64,000 nucleotides of DNA, from positions 620,001 through 684,000 of the forward strand of contig PAAG01000047.1 of assembly GCA_002698785.1 (NCBI GenBank), given 5' to 3'. The position numbers and the translations under genes were made by a program. The stretch comes from Verrucomicrobiales bacterium (GTDB lineage: Bacteria; Verrucomicrobiota; Verrucomicrobiia; Verrucomicrobiales; DEV007). Each line of letters starts with the position of its first letter. Position 1 is the stretch's first letter. Of the stretch, positions 36,296 through 47,918 are shown piece by piece. A model generated the notes under the pieces. The model was not told the DNA's origin. It did not search any database and saw only the letters and a list, made by a program, of their open reading frames with translations.

Positions 36296-36419
36296 TCGGA
36301 AGAGTGGAGCCTTCTGAAAGAATTCCTGCAAGGCAAATCCATCCGAATGCGCGTCATCACGCTCCTCACGCAATCAAAACCTTTTCCCTTTGAACTTCGC
36401 CTCCTAGAATTCAAACACT

Positions 36420-39400
36420 ATGAGAACCATTCTCGCCTCAGCCCTGGCAGTCGTTCCTCTTTTGCTGATCACTGTCCTTTGCAGTCGCGCCGACGAGAAA
36501 TCCAAGTCAGGAGAAAGAGAATCTACTCAGTTGCCCATAGGAGTAGCCTCCATCGACATCACTCCTAAAAAGCCAATTCGGCTGAGTGGCTATGGGAATC
36601 GAGATACCCCTTCCGACGGAGTCGATCAAAATCTAAATGCGAAGGCAATCGCTTTCGGCGCTGGCAGCAGCGAGGAGCCACTTTCGGTATTGATAACTCT
36701 CGATGCCATTGGAATCCCCGGCTGGGTATCGAAGGAAGTAAGCAAGCGCCTGAAAGAGAAGAAGGGAATTGAGCGCAGCCAAATTGCCATTTCCGCGTCA
36801 CACACACATGCCGCGCCAAGCTTAAAAGGGTGCATCCCTTTCATGCACGTTACGGTCCTGACTGAAGAGGAAAATCAAACCATCGACGAATACACAAACT
36901 CACTTATCGACAAACTGGAACAGGTAGCTCTCGAAGCGATTTCTGCACGGGGTCCTTCTTCCCTTTCCTGGGGCAAAGGCGAACTGAAATTCGCAGGAAA
37001 TCGACGCGTGCTAGAAAACGGTAAATGGAAGGGCTTTGGAACCCAGGAAGATGGTCCCGTAGATCACACCATGCCTTTCCTACGGATCGACGATGAAACA
37101 GGAAAGACGAAAGCGATTTTCATCAATTACGCTTGTCACTGCACAACGCTGGGAGGGAACTACAATCATATACACGGAGATTGGGCAGGGGCGGCGCAGG
37201 AGGAAATTGAAAAGCGTCATCCCGGGACGACGGCTCTAATCGCGATTGGCTGTGGCGCAGATCAGAATCCTAATCCGCGAGGAGAAATGGACCACGTGCT
37301 TCAGCACGGAAAGTCAGTGGCAGATGAGGTCGATCGCATGCTTAAGCAGGACCTCGCGCCTCTGACTGCCATTCCGATCGGCAAATACCATCAGATCGAG
37401 CTTCCACTCGATAAGCCCGTCGGCCGCGAAGTTTGGGAAAAGCAGGTGAGCAAAAACGAGAAAGGATCACACTTCGCGAAGGCCATAATCGACAAAATAG
37501 ATCGGGGTGAAAAGCTAGATACCCATGTCAACTATCCCATACAGACATGGACCTTCGGCGAAGACCTTGCCATGATCTTCCTCGGTGGCGAAGTGGTCGT
37601 GGACTACGCCCATCGTTTTTACCGTCAGTTTGATCCCGATCGTCTGTGGATAAACGCATACACAAACGATGTCCCCTGCTATATCCCCACCCGCAGACTC
37701 TATGAAGAGGGTGGCTACGAAGTCGACTATTCGATGGTCTACTACGGAAAACCGTCCCGACTTTCACCGGAGACAGAAGATTACATCTCTGACGAAGTCA
37801 CGAAGCAATTGCCCCACTCTTTCTATTCGAATACGACCCTGGCTAACATACCAGCTCCGATTAAGAAGGAAGAAGCCCTGACGACAATTCAAGTTCCAGA
37901 CGAGTTTGAAGTGACGCTTGTCGCCGCCGAGCCGCTCGTGATGGACCCTGTCGACATTGCCTGGGATACAAAGGGCAGGCTCTGGGTCGTAGAAATGGCA
38001 GACTATCCCACCGGGATAGAAGGAAAAGCGGGCGGTCGAGTCAGAATATTGGAGGACAACGATAATGACGGAATCTTCGATGAGTCCCATTTGTTTCTCG
38101 ATCAGTTGAAATATCCGAACAGCGTCTTTCCCTGGCGCGACGGCATTCTTGTCGTGACAGCTGACAGCATTCTGTTTGCAAAAGATACAGATGGAGATTG
38201 TAAATCCGATTCCGAAGAGACGCTGTTTACCGGTTTCGAATCTGGAAATGCACAACACCAACTCGGTTCCCTGCAATGGGGACTCGACAACTGGATCCAT
38301 GTTGGTAACGGCGACAGCAAGGGAAGCTTCACCTCCACAAAAACCGGAGAATCAATCGATCTCGGAGCTCGTGACATGCGATTTCGCCCGGATACCGGGG
38401 AAGTCTCCGCCCTTTCAGGAAAGGCGCAGTTCGGCCTGACTCGAGACGATTGGGGAAACTGGTTTGGGTGCAACAATTCCCATCCCTGGTGGCACTATGC
38501 ACTCTAAGACAGCTACCTTGAATCGAATCCACACATACCCTATCCGGACCCCAAAGTTCTCCTGACAGATGAACCTCTGGCTGGTCCCGTTTACCCAACC
38601 AGCAGGACTGTTAGCCGCTTCAACGACTACGACAAAACGAACCGTTTCACTTCCGCATGCGGGCTGTCTGTATTTCGGGATACACTCCCTGACTATCCTG
38701 ACAAGACTTCACTTTTTGTAGCAGAACCAGTTCACAATCTCGTATCTCGAATTTTTATTGAACCCAAGAACACAACTTTTAAGGGCTCCCGTGCACCGAC
38801 TGAAATGGAATCGGAATTTTTCACTTCTACTGATAACTGGTGTCGCCCTACCTCAATTCGGACCGGCCCCGACGGAGCCATCTACGTGGTCGATATGTAT
38901 CGCCTGGTTATCGAACACCCGGAATGGATTCCGGAGCAATGGCAAAGACGACTAAACCTGCGGGATGGACATGACAAAGGTCGAATCTATCGAATTTCCA
39001 AGAAAGGGAGCCAACTCACCCCACCTGCCGATTTATCAGGATGTTCCAACGACGATCTACTTGCTGAACTGGAATCCCAGAACGGCACAAGGAGAGACCT
39101 TGCACACCTTGAAATCATCTGGAGAAAGGACGTATCAATTGTGCCCCTGCTCGCTGAATCAGCCACTCAGGCCCTGCTCCCCGAAACAAGAATTCAATGC
39201 CTTTCCATACTCGAAGAGTTGGAAGCCCTGGATGAGCCGATTCTTCTTGAACTGTTGGCAGACTCTCATCCCCACGTTCACAAGCATGCTGTAAGTCTTT
39301 CTGAACCATGGCTTTCTAACAAGGATTCAGAAATTACTCAGAAGATTTTCCCACTCGCAAAAGACGAGAACAACTTTGTAGTGCAGCAAGTCGCCTACTC

Positions 39401-41063
39401 ACTTGGAAGCGCATCTCATCCAGATGCCGGGAAAACACTTGCTCAAATCCTCCTGAATCACGGTGAGGATTCCTATGTCCGATCTGCTGCTCTCAGCAGC
39501 GTCATCCCCCACCTTTCTTCTGTAGTTACGGAAGTTGCTGAGTCGCTTCCGCACGTGCCCGAAGAAACCACATCGGCACTTGTTCAAACCGCACTGGGCA
39601 TTGAGGACGAAACATCTCTCGCACTGATTTTCTTCAAAGCGGCAGAATGGGACACCCAGTCTCTCACAATCGTCCTACACACAATCGAGTCCAGCGGTTG
39701 GTCTTTGAAAGACCTGAATGGAGGAGCCGGGAAAAATTTGGAATCAGCAATTGTAGCTTTCGATAAGCAGCTCTCTCGAAAAGCCTCAACAATCAAAGAT
39801 CCTTCTACTTCGCCTGAAGATCAAAGAGCAGCCATTTCACTTCTCGGAGGATCGCTTTCCGGAGTCAACTCTGATCTGGAGCTTCTATTGTCGCTTCTCA
39901 GCCCTCAAAATCCGATCGAACTTCAAAAAGCTGCTATTGGTCGCGCTACAAAACTCGGCACCTTAGAAATCGCTCAACAACTTCTACAAGAGTGGGACTC
40001 TTTCGGTGCTACTGTCAGGAAAGAAGCCCTTGCCACGTTTCTTTCCCGTCGATCGTGGACCGGGCTTTTTATGGGAAAATTGATTGAGCAACCTCAATGG
40101 ACGCGGCTGCTCGATGCTTCGCAACGCAGCTTGCTGCTCAATCACCGAGACGAACTTATCAGAAAACAAGCTTCGGAGATCCTTGGAAACAAGGGAAAGC
40201 CAGGAACAGGAACTATGAAAAAATTCGAGAGTTCCCTGACACTGACTCCAGACCTGTCATCCGGTCAACAGAACTTTACGGTTCTCTGCGCCAGCTGTCA
40301 CAAAGTTGGAGACACAGGATTTCACGTTGGCCCCGATCTCGCTTCCCTTTCAAACCTTTCTCGTGAGTCACTTCTCAACTCCTTGATCAATCCTAACCAG
40401 GCCGTAGAAAGTAAATATGCTATGCATACGGCACAGACAAAAGACGGCCGAACAGTATCTGGAATCCTATCTTCGGAGACTGGGTCGGGAGTCACCATTC
40501 TAGGACCTGCCGGAGTAAACGAGACGATCCTGAGATCCCAACTTCAGTCATTGGAAAATACCGGAATATCCCTGATGCCCGAAGGGCTCGCGACAGGACT
40601 CGACGCCCAAGGCATGGCAGACCTTCTCGGCTTTCTCCAGTCATCCGGCAGCGTTGCTCCCGTCTCACCGGATGACGATGGTTCGATTCGGCTGACGCCA
40701 TCTAATGGAACCGCAGCCGGTAATCTGATCGCGGTCGATTCCGGACTTGATGCGTTCAGCTGGATCGGAGCAGAAGATCACGCTGAATGGATTGCCGACA
40801 TTCCTGCTGGTCGCTATTCGATCTTTTTCGACGCCTCTCGAAGTGGAGGCGAAACCGTCTCGGATGAGTTATTCAGCTTAACAATCGGAGACTCTACGAT
40901 TCATGGAGCGGTACAATTTACCGGAGGATTGAGTCGCTTTCGAAAACGTCTCTATGGAGAAATCCATCTGGCGAAACCGCTGCGGGAAGCAAAGGTCTCA
41001 TTTGAGCATCGCATGACTGACGGAGAGATGAGCCTTCGGGAAATTGCCATCATTCCTCAGTAG
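36420..41063 (+). pseudogene. Ceramidase-like / PVC dehydrogenase / cytochrome c giant gene with in-frame TAA
   Basis: One reading frame of 1548 codons, interrupted only by TAA at 38505-38507 (codon 696). Before the stop: signal peptide (MRTILASALAVVPLLLITVLCSRA), then a neutral/alkaline ceramidase-like domain (SIDITP, ASHTHAAPS, HCTTLGG...HGDW, zinc-type histidines), then the start of the PVC dehydrogenase propeller (VPDEFEVTLVAAEPLVMDPVDIAWD). After the stop the same frame continues with DSYLESNP, RTGPDGAIYVVDMYR, HEAT-like repeats, a heme motif (C1290-A-S-C1293-H) and a C-terminal sandwich. A GAA to TAA change would explain it (homologues often read HYxLED). No further lesion is seen. It could be a recent nonsense mutation, a sequencing error, or two separately translated pieces with a restart at the ATG at 38805. 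Confidence 0.8.
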
Positions 41064-42365
41064 TCAGGATTTGAGGTGATACACCTCCACGACGACTCTT
41101 CGACTGCGTCGCAGAGCTTCGTCACTAACTTTCCCTCCTACATTCCGTTTCTCTGACTGCGAATCGGACTTTGCGGTAATTTCAGCCGTCACTTCATCCG
41201 CGATCTGGCCAGAAAAAATCGCATCGCGGACGCGCTCCGCACGGGCTAAAGACAGCTTTTTGTTCAACTGGTAGCTACCCCGGTGGTCTGCGTAGGCAGT
41301 GATATAAACAATCGACCTCGGAGTGGACGCACGCTGAATCGCTCGCTGAACTTTCTCACGATCATCAGGCAAAATCTCGGCCGATCCTGTCTCAAAGTAA
41401 AAGATAAGAGGCTTTCCATCGTCGCGAATTGGCTTCTTTGGTTTTGAGGTCTCGGTGGCTTCTTCAGTTTCCATCGAAGTAGTAGGAGTTTTTGATTCCC
41501 CTTTTGAAGTCGAAACATACACGACCGCATTTTCCTCTTCAGGGGGACCGACAGCAGGGCCGTAGAAAGACCTGTCCTCAACGGTTTCTCTTTCGCCCTC
41601 TGAAGACTCCTCGTTTTCGGGAGTTTCATCTAATACGCCTGGGACTGAAGCCTCAGCTTCTGCTAAAACGACCTCCGGTTTCTGTCGCGAGAACTCAGGC
41701 AGCTTACCCATCAATTTAGAATCGATCGGCAATTCAGATTCGATCTTTAGAGCACCACTAGAAAACTCACCCGCCATAGCGAGGATTCCGGCTTTTGCCC
41801 CCTCCTCGGGAACACTTCCCCCTAGAATCAATCGCTCATCGACGATTGTCAGTTCATGCTCTCCACCAGTGTGGGCGAAAAACGTTAGAACCATTTCGGG
41901 CAAATGTGGAAGCCATTCCGGATTCTCGGTTTTTGGGGAATATTTCAAACGGTTGAATACCTCCCCACCCTCGACAGCAGAAGCAGCCGCCTGAAAAATT
42001 GCGTCTTTGACTTCCTTGGATGGAATAGACCCTTGAAGCATGAGTCCATTATCAAAACGGCTGATGTTCATCACAAACGGAAGCCTGGCTTCCGGCTGGG
42101 GAGGTCCCACAAACTTTGTTGATTCGTTGACTACCTCAGGCTCTTCGCGTTCCGGAGGAGAGGTCTCACTTTGCCTCTCTGGTTTCGGCTCGGGAGTAAC
42201 CGGGGGCAGAGGATCGATTTCGGGAGGTGGCTCGACCTCTACAACTTGGGGTTTAGAGACCTTCTCATTTTGCGAAATATTAACGAAACACCACAACACC
42301 AACACCCCTTCAAAAAACACTGCAGTAACCACTGCGGAGAGGACGATGGAGACGAACGATTTCAT
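41064..42365 (-). CDS. OmpA family envelope protein with proline-rich linker
   Basis: 433 residues. A single N-terminal membrane helix (FVSIVLSAVVTAVFFEGVLVLWCFV) is followed by a proline-rich periplasmic linker (VEPPPEIDPLPPVTPEPKP), two BON-like small alpha/beta repeats (residues about 95-240: MLQGSIPSKEVKDAIFQ, LILGGSVPEEGAKAGILA), an acidic low-complexity spacer, and a C-terminal OmpA domain (LIFYFETGSAEILPDDREKVQ, ITAYADHRGSYQLNKKLSLARAERVRDAIF). OmpA domains bind peptidoglycan, so this probably bridges inner membrane and cell wall. Its stop directly abuts that of the preceding gene on the other strand (no intergenic base). Confidence 0.88.
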   Translation of the reverse strand: MKSFVSIVLSAVVTAVFFEGVLVLWCFVNISQNEKVSKPQVVEVEPPPEIDPLPPVTPEPKPERQSETSPPEREEPEVVNESTKFVGPPQPEARLPFVMNISRFDNGLMLQGSIPSKEVKDAIFQAAASAVEGGEVFNRLKYSPKTENPEWLPHLPEMVLTFFAHTGGEHELTIVDERLILGGSVPEEGAKAGILAMAGEFSSGALKIESELPIDSKLMGKLPEFSRQKPEVVLAEAEASVPGVLDETPENEESSEGERETVEDRSFYGPAVGPPEEENAVVYVSTSKGESKTPTTSMETEEATETSKPKKPIRDDGKPLIFYFETGSAEILPDDREKVQRAIQRASTPRSIVYITAYADHRGSYQLNKKLSLARAERVRDAIFSGQIADEVTAEITAKSDSQSEKRNVGGKVSDEALRRSRRVVVEVYHLKS

Positions 42366-42552
42366 TCCTCGTAGGTGAGAAGCTCACACAGCTTCGTCCC
42401 CGTATGCTACGAGCATCCTGCCCACTGGGAAATGAAAAATTTCCTCTCACAGCAAATATGGGAAATTTGTCACGTTCATGCTGCTCTTACGGCGAACTGC
42501 ATACCGAATTTCCGCCATGGCCATGAGGCCGCATTCTTACTATCCTAGGAAA

Positions 42553-44961
42553 GTGAAACCCTCTTTCTCATCTCTATTTTCATTTCTCTTTCTTCTTCCG
42601 GTCGTTGCAAAGGGTCAAATCGATTTCGTCCATCAAATCGTTCCCGTTCTCAAAGAACACTGCACCGAGTGCCACGGCGGGGAGGAAGCAAAAGGCGGAT
42701 TCTCTCTGAACACCCGGGAATTGTTCCTCGACGATGAAACTGCGATTCCCGGCGAGGCTGAGAAATCGTATTTTATCGAACTCATTCTCGATTCGGACCC
42801 CGACTATCAGATGCCTCCAGAAAAGAAGGCGCGAGTTCCAAAGGAACAGGTTCAACTGCTGAAACAGTGGGTCGACGAGGGAATGAAATGGGAACCCGGA
42901 TTTACCTTCGGGGAACCCACCTACGAACCGCCACTAAAGCCCCGACGCCCGGCACTACCGCAGGTCACTGATGCCAGGGGGAATCCTATTGATCGGATCA
43001 TTGATCATTATCTCTCGGAGAATGCTCTCCCTAGACCTGAGCCTATTGATGATGCTACCTTTCTGCGGCGAGTATCTCTCGACCTTACTGGTCTTCTCCC
43101 AACTCCGGACGAAGCTCGGAACTTTCTCTCCGACGTATCGCCTGACAAACGCACCCAACTCATAGAAGACCTCCTCTCCCGAGATATCGCCTACACCGAG
43201 CATTGGCTTACCTTCTGGAACGATCTCTTGCGGAATGATTATGACGGCACCGGATTCATCACGGGCGGCCGTACGCAGATCAGCGAATGGCTCTACGATT
43301 CACTGAAGTCAAACAAGCCTTTTGACCAGATGGTCCGAGAATTGGTAGCGCCTCAGGACAAAAGCAGTTCAGGATTCATCGACGGGATCAAATGGCGGGG
43401 GACCGTAAGCGCAGGCCAGACCCTGCCAATCCAATTTTCCCAAAGCATTTCCCAGTCGTTTCTCGGGATCAACATGAAGTGCGCCTCGTGCCATGACAGT
43501 TTTATTGATCGCTGGACCCTCGCGGATGCGTATGGACTCGCCGCAATCTATTCCGAAGAGCCACTGGAAATTCATCGATGCGACAAACCTATCGGCGAGA
43601 CGGCCTCAGCAGCATGGCTATTTCCTGAGATCGGAAAACTTGATTCATCCAAGGACAAAGCTGAACGCCTCCGGCAACTCGCCCATTTGATGACTCATCC
43701 AGATAACGGTCGTGTTCCCCGGACGATCGTGAACAGGCTATGGGGACAATTGATGGGACACGGAATCGTACATCCTCTAGATGCCATGCAGACCGAACCG
43801 TGGAACGAAGATTTGCTGGACTGGCTGGCAAGCGACTTTCAGGACAACGGCTACGATTTGAAGCGTACACTCCGGCTGATCACAAACTCGCAAGCCTATC
43901 AAAGCCAGACTACAGAACAAAAAGAAACCGCAGAATTTGTTTACGATGGCCCAAGAACAAAACGGATGACAGCCGAGGCATTCGTCGACGCCATCTGGCA
44001 GATAACCGGCACTGCTCCTGTCGCATATCATGCACCAGTCGCCCGCGGTGTCGTCCCCACCGAATTGACTGAACGTCTCAGCTTTCCCAGTTCATGGGTC
44101 TGGGGATCTTCGATAGACAAAGGGCCTCCTCCGAATGGTGAACAGATCCTTCTCCGCCGTGAATTCACGCCGACGAAACCAATCCGATCGGCAGGAATCA
44201 TCGCGGCAGCAGACAATTCGTTTGTTCTTTATCTCAATAACAAACAGATTTTGAGCGGTGAGAAATGGACGGACCTTGAGGCTGGTCCGATTTTGAATCA
44301 CCTCCGTCCCAAAACAAACAGAATCCTTATCGTCGCTGAGAATAGAGGTGCGAGGCCCAACGCCGCAGGAGTCTTCTGCGCCGTCCGCATAGAATATCAG
44401 GATGACACAGAGGAAATCATCGTAACAGACAGCAGTTGGCAGGTTACCAACGAAATCCCAAAGGATTCACGACCGGCTAGATGGAAGTTGGAAGATCTCG
44501 AGTGGGAATCAGCAAAGCAACTGGGAAACATCACCTGGAAGAAACAGACTGACCCAAAAATTGGAGAAACTCTCGCCACAGCTTCAGTTGGCAGCTCACG
44601 GATGATTCGCGCTTCTCTACTCAAAGCGGATGATCTAATGCGCTCCCTTGGTCGCCCAAACCGCGACCAGATTGTGACTTCCCGCCCATCAGAATTGACA
44701 ACGTTGGAGGCAATCGACTTATCCACCAGCAACGTGCTTTTCGAGAATCTTGAAAAAGGTGCGTCAGCTTTTCTCGCAAAGAACCTCACCTCGACTGAAG
44801 AACTGGTTGAAGAGATTTATCTCACCCTCCTGACAAGGCGGCCGACGCAGGGTGAAATCTCAATCCTCACAGAAATACTTGGCGAATCTCCAGAGAAAGG
44901 CTTGATCACCGACACCCTCTGGTCCCTGACAATGACGCCAGAATTTCTCCTCATCCGCTAA
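42553..44961 (+). CDS. PSCyt1/DUF1549/DUF1553 secreted cytochrome protein with inserted sandwich
   Basis: 802 residues from the GTG at 42553, chosen because it opens a signal peptide (VKPSFSSLFSFLFLLPVVAKG); ATGs at 42478, 42517 and 42523 are in frame and would add 10-25 residues. PSCyt1 has the heme motif C37-T-E-C-H, then DUF1549 (NPIDRIIDHYLSE, LDLTGLLPT, second CASCH motif) and DUF1553 (TIVNRLWGQLMGHGIV, NEDLLDWLASDF). A beta-sandwich of about 130 residues (EFTPTKPIRSAGIIAAAD, FVLYLNNKQIL, SSWQVTNEIP) is inserted inside the DUF1553 region, as in some alpha-L-rhamnosidase-like modules, hinting at sugar binding. It is 14 bases upstream of its DUF1501 partner and then a sulfatase. Confidence 0.88.
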   Translation: MKPSFSSLFSFLFLLPVVAKGQIDFVHQIVPVLKEHCTECHGGEEAKGGFSLNTRELFLDDETAIPGEAEKSYFIELILDSDPDYQMPPEKKARVPKEQVQLLKQWVDEGMKWEPGFTFGEPTYEPPLKPRRPALPQVTDARGNPIDRIIDHYLSENALPRPEPIDDATFLRRVSLDLTGLLPTPDEARNFLSDVSPDKRTQLIEDLLSRDIAYTEHWLTFWNDLLRNDYDGTGFITGGRTQISEWLYDSLKSNKPFDQMVRELVAPQDKSSSGFIDGIKWRGTVSAGQTLPIQFSQSISQSFLGINMKCASCHDSFIDRWTLADAYGLAAIYSEEPLEIHRCDKPIGETASAAWLFPEIGKLDSSKDKAERLRQLAHLMTHPDNGRVPRTIVNRLWGQLMGHGIVHPLDAMQTEPWNEDLLDWLASDFQDNGYDLKRTLRLITNSQAYQSQTTEQKETAEFVYDGPRTKRMTAEAFVDAIWQITGTAPVAYHAPVARGVVPTELTERLSFPSSWVWGSSIDKGPPPNGEQILLRREFTPTKPIRSAGIIAAADNSFVLYLNNKQILSGEKWTDLEAGPILNHLRPKTNRILIVAENRGARPNAAGVFCAVRIEYQDDTEEIIVTDSSWQVTNEIPKDSRPARWKLEDLEWESAKQLGNITWKKQTDPKIGETLATASVGSSRMIRASLLKADDLMRSLGRPNRDQIVTSRPSELTTLEAIDLSTSNVLFENLEKGASAFLAKNLTSTEELVEEIYLTLLTRRPTQGEISILTEILGESPEKGLITDTLWSLTMTPEFLLIR

Positions 44962-44975
44962 TCCCCCGCCAAGAC

Positions 44976-46424
44976 ATGCATTTCCCCATAGATCCGAATG
45001 CCCCGGAAACGGTTGTCCGCCGAGACTTTCTGAAGAAACTCGGAGCGGCTTCGACAGCTGCCTGGATGACAGGCACTCCCCAGCTCGTTCGAGGGAAAGA
45101 AATTGAACACCCCGAAGCGACCGCTGACTCGTGCATACTGCTCTGGATGGCGGGAGGCATGGCAGCACCGGAAACGTTCGATCCAAAGCGATATGCTCCT
45201 TTCGAAAACGGAATGGCTGTTGACTCCGTCCTGAGCACATTCCCCTCAATTGATTCCTCTGTAGACAACATCAAAGTCTGTGCCGGAATGGAGAACATCG
45301 CGAAGATCATGGATCGAGGCACCTTGATTCGCTCAGTCGTTCAGCCCGACTTGGGAAGCATACTCCACTCTCGCCACCAGTATCACTGGCACACCGGATA
45401 CGTCCCCCCTCAAACGGTCGCATGTCCCCACCTCGGATCATGGATGGCACGAGTGTTAGGCCCAAAGAACCCAGTAATGCCAGCATTCATTAATATCGGC
45501 CAGCGACTCGAAGGAGTCGGTGAGAAAGAAGAGTTGAAAGCCTTTACTACCGCAGGCTTTTTCGGAAGTGAATACGGGCCTATGAACCTTCCCTTCCCCG
45601 AACAGGCATCTCAGTCCGTGCGCCCGCCGGAAGGAATGACCGCCGAGCGCTTCGCGAATAGGGACAAACTGTATCGCAAACTGCTGGCAAAGAGTCCTCA
45701 CCGCGAGTACGCGAGCGATTTTCAACAGGAATCACTCATTCGCTCGATGGACAACGCCTATCGCCTTTTGAGCTCGAAGGAGCGAAAGGCATTCGATATT
45801 GAGAGCGAGCCAAAGGAAGTTCGCGATGCCTACGATACCAGCCGCTTCGGCCGCGGGTGCCTCCTTGCCAGAAGACTGGTAGAGAACGGCGCACGCTTCA
45901 TCGAAGTCTCGACAGAGTACGTTCCCTTCCTTCACTGGGACACTCACGCAAATGGCCACGATACGGTCGACCGCCTTCACAAAGAAATCGATCGTCCCGT
46001 TGCTCAACTAATCCTGGACCTCGAAGAGCGAGGTCTTCTGGATCGAACTCTGGTCATCGTCGCATCCGAGTTCAGCCGGGATGCTATCATGGAAGGTAAA
46101 CCAGGATCGGACGCAAACGACCAGGCAACCCATAAAGTCGATACGATTACCGAATCCAAACACTACGGTCTTCATCGCCATTTCACCGGAGGAACCAGCG
46201 TTGCCATGTTTGGAGGTGGAGTGAAGAAAGGATTTCTCTATGGAAAAACGGCGGATGAAAGGCCTCTTGTCGCCGTCGAAAATCCCGTTTCGATGATGGA
46301 TCTTCATGCCACCATCATGACCGCGATGGGAATTAGCCCGAAAACAGAGTTTACCATTGAAGGCCGACCGTTTTACGTTACCGAAGACGGCAAAGGCAAA
46401 GCTGTCTCAGAAATCTTCGCATAA
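44976..46424 (+). CDS. DUF1501 family protein with Tat-like signal
   Basis: 482 residues. A twin-arginine-type signal (RRDFLKKLGAASTAAWMTG) sits after about 15 residues. The DUF1501 blocks are present in variant form (LLWMAGGMAAPETFDP, HRQYHWHTG-like HSRHQYHWHTGYVPP, HWDTHANGHD, IVASEFSRDAIMEG, HRHFTGGTSVAMFGGGVKKG). It belongs to the same subfamily as longer DUF1501 members. Partner of the upstream PSCyt protein and 3 bases ahead of a sulfatase, so all three are probably one transcript. Function unknown. Confidence 0.9.
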   Translation: MHFPIDPNAPETVVRRDFLKKLGAASTAAWMTGTPQLVRGKEIEHPEATADSCILLWMAGGMAAPETFDPKRYAPFENGMAVDSVLSTFPSIDSSVDNIKVCAGMENIAKIMDRGTLIRSVVQPDLGSILHSRHQYHWHTGYVPPQTVACPHLGSWMARVLGPKNPVMPAFINIGQRLEGVGEKEELKAFTTAGFFGSEYGPMNLPFPEQASQSVRPPEGMTAERFANRDKLYRKLLAKSPHREYASDFQQESLIRSMDNAYRLLSSKERKAFDIESEPKEVRDAYDTSRFGRGCLLARRLVENGARFIEVSTEYVPFLHWDTHANGHDTVDRLHKEIDRPVAQLILDLEERGLLDRTLVIVASEFSRDAIMEGKPGSDANDQATHKVDTITESKHYGLHRHFTGGTSVAMFGGGVKKGFLYGKTADERPLVAVENPVSMMDLHATIMTAMGISPKTEFTIEGRPFYVTEDGKGKAVSEIFA

Positions 46425-46427
46425 CAA

Positions 46428-47918
46428 ATGATTCAAAAATCCCTCCTCGCTCTCGCAGTTCTTTTTTCGGCCTTCATAGGATATACCGCGGACAAACCAA
46501 ACTTCGTTTTCATCATCTCTGACGACATCAGCTACGATGATCTCGGATGCTACGGCAGCATCGATGCGCGAACCCCGCACATAGATTCGCTGGCCGAAGA
46601 AGGTCTTCTTTTTACCAACGCTTATCTCACGGCGAGCAGCTGTAGCCCGAGCCGTAGCAGCATCATCACTGGCCGATATCCGCACAACAATGGCGACGCC
46701 TCCGAACTTCACCGGGCGATCTCCTGGCATATCCCGTCCTTCCCCGGCATGCTTCGCGATGCAGGCTATTACACCGCGCTTGCGGGGAAAGACCACATGA
46801 CCTGGCATCCCGCCCCAGAAGGCGAAACACCTCCCACCGAGCCTTTCGATAAGAAGTACGGTACAAAGGTGAAAGGAAACTCGGGCGGACATGGTTACTG
46901 GGTGGAAGCAATCGAAGAATCCCCAGCCGACCAGCCGTTTTTTCTCTGGCTGGCAGCACTCGATGCACATCGAGCATGGGACGGAGATAGAGAGTGGAAA
47001 GAGGACCTCTACGGACCAATGTACAACCCAGAATCCCTGACACTGCCACCTGCGTTCATTGACACTCCCGAAACCCGGCAGGATTTTGCTTCCTATCTGA
47101 ACGAAGTGACCCGCTTTGATTACTTCGTTGGCCAAGTTGTGGATCGCCTGAAGGAAAAGGACCTTTTCAAAAACACTTACCTCTTTGTCGTGGCCGACAA
47201 CGGACGCCCTTTTCCCCGTGCAAAAACTCGTCTCATTGACGACGGGATGAAGACTTATTTCATTGCAACAGGACCTTCGATTCAGAACCCGGGTGCTCGC
47301 ACAGATTCCCTGATCAGCGTAATCGATATCGCACCGACTATTCTCGAACTAGCCGGTTTGGAAAAGGCAGAAACTCTCCAGGGAAGATCACTAACACCAA
47401 TCTATGAGGACCCAACGGCATCGATTCGTCCGTATGCTTTTTCAGAGCATAACTGGCACGACTACGAGGCACATGGGCGCTCTGTGCGGGATGGGCGCTG
47501 GCTCTACATCGAGAACAATCGGCCGAATCTCGCCCTTCAAGGTCCGGCAGATTCAGTAGGCTCGCCCACCTTCCAGGATATTCTCGCAGCAGCAGAATCT
47601 TCCGAGCCGCTCACACCAATCCAAGCCGACATTCTGCTAGCACCACGCCCCGAGACGGAACTCTACGATATGGATGGCGATCCGCACCAGATCAGCAACC
47701 TTGCGGAAAGCACCGAATACACAGATATTAAGCGCAGCCTCTCGGAGGCTCTCGCAAAGTGGACTGAGAAAACCGCCGACTCCGTGCCTGAAGAAATCAG
47801 CCTGGATGGATTTGATCGTGAAACAGGCAAGAAGACCTTCAAGACTCGGGAAGACTACCAGCGTCCTCCTGCAGGGGCAGACAAAGGAGCCGACAAGGTC
47901 AACGAAGACGGCCTCTAA
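46428..47918 (+). CDS. Sulfatase (formylglycine-dependent, secreted)
   Basis: 496 residues with a signal peptide ([21 protein letters not shown]). Metal-binding D32-D33, the formylglycine motif C72-[12 protein letters not shown] and ADNGRPF are present, with typical sulfatase C-terminal TRPETEL-like ending ([22 protein letters not shown]). This is a heparan-sulfamidase/N-sulfoglucosamine sulfohydrolase-like subfamily by look, but specificity cannot be read. It follows the PSCyt/DUF1501 pair by 3 bases and ends overlapping the stop of the convergent DUF1501 gene. It likely de-sulfates a glycan handled by that group. Confidence 0.93.
   Translation: MIQKSLLALAVLFSAFIGYTADKPNFVFIISDDISYDDLGCYGSIDARTPHIDSLAEEGLLFTNAYLTASSCSPSRSSIITGRYPHNNGDASELHRAISWHIPSFPGMLRDAGYYTALAGKDHMTWHPAPEGETPPTEPFDKKYGTKVKGNSGGHGYWVEAIEESPADQPFFLWLAALDAHRAWDGDREWKEDLYGPMYNPESLTLPPAFIDTPETRQDFASYLNEVTRFDYFVGQVVDRLKEKDLFKNTYLFVVADNGRPFPRAKTRLIDDGMKTYFIATGPSIQNPGARTDSLISVIDIAPTILELAGLEKAETLQGRSLTPIYEDPTASIRPYAFSEHNWHDYEAHGRSVRDGRWLYIENNRPNLALQGPADSVGSPTFQDILAAAESSEPLTPIQADILLAPRPETELYDMDGDPHQISNLAESTEYTDIKRSLSEALAKWTEKTADSVPEEISLDGFDRETGKKTFKTREDYQRPPAGADKGADKVNEDGL

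Noticed and set aside
38505-38507. Recoded stop (selenocysteine or pyrrolysine) in the giant ceramidase/cytochrome gene
   Set aside because: The codon is TAA, which is not used for either amino acid, and no recoding stem-loop was apparent just downstream. Nonsense change or sequencing error is simpler.
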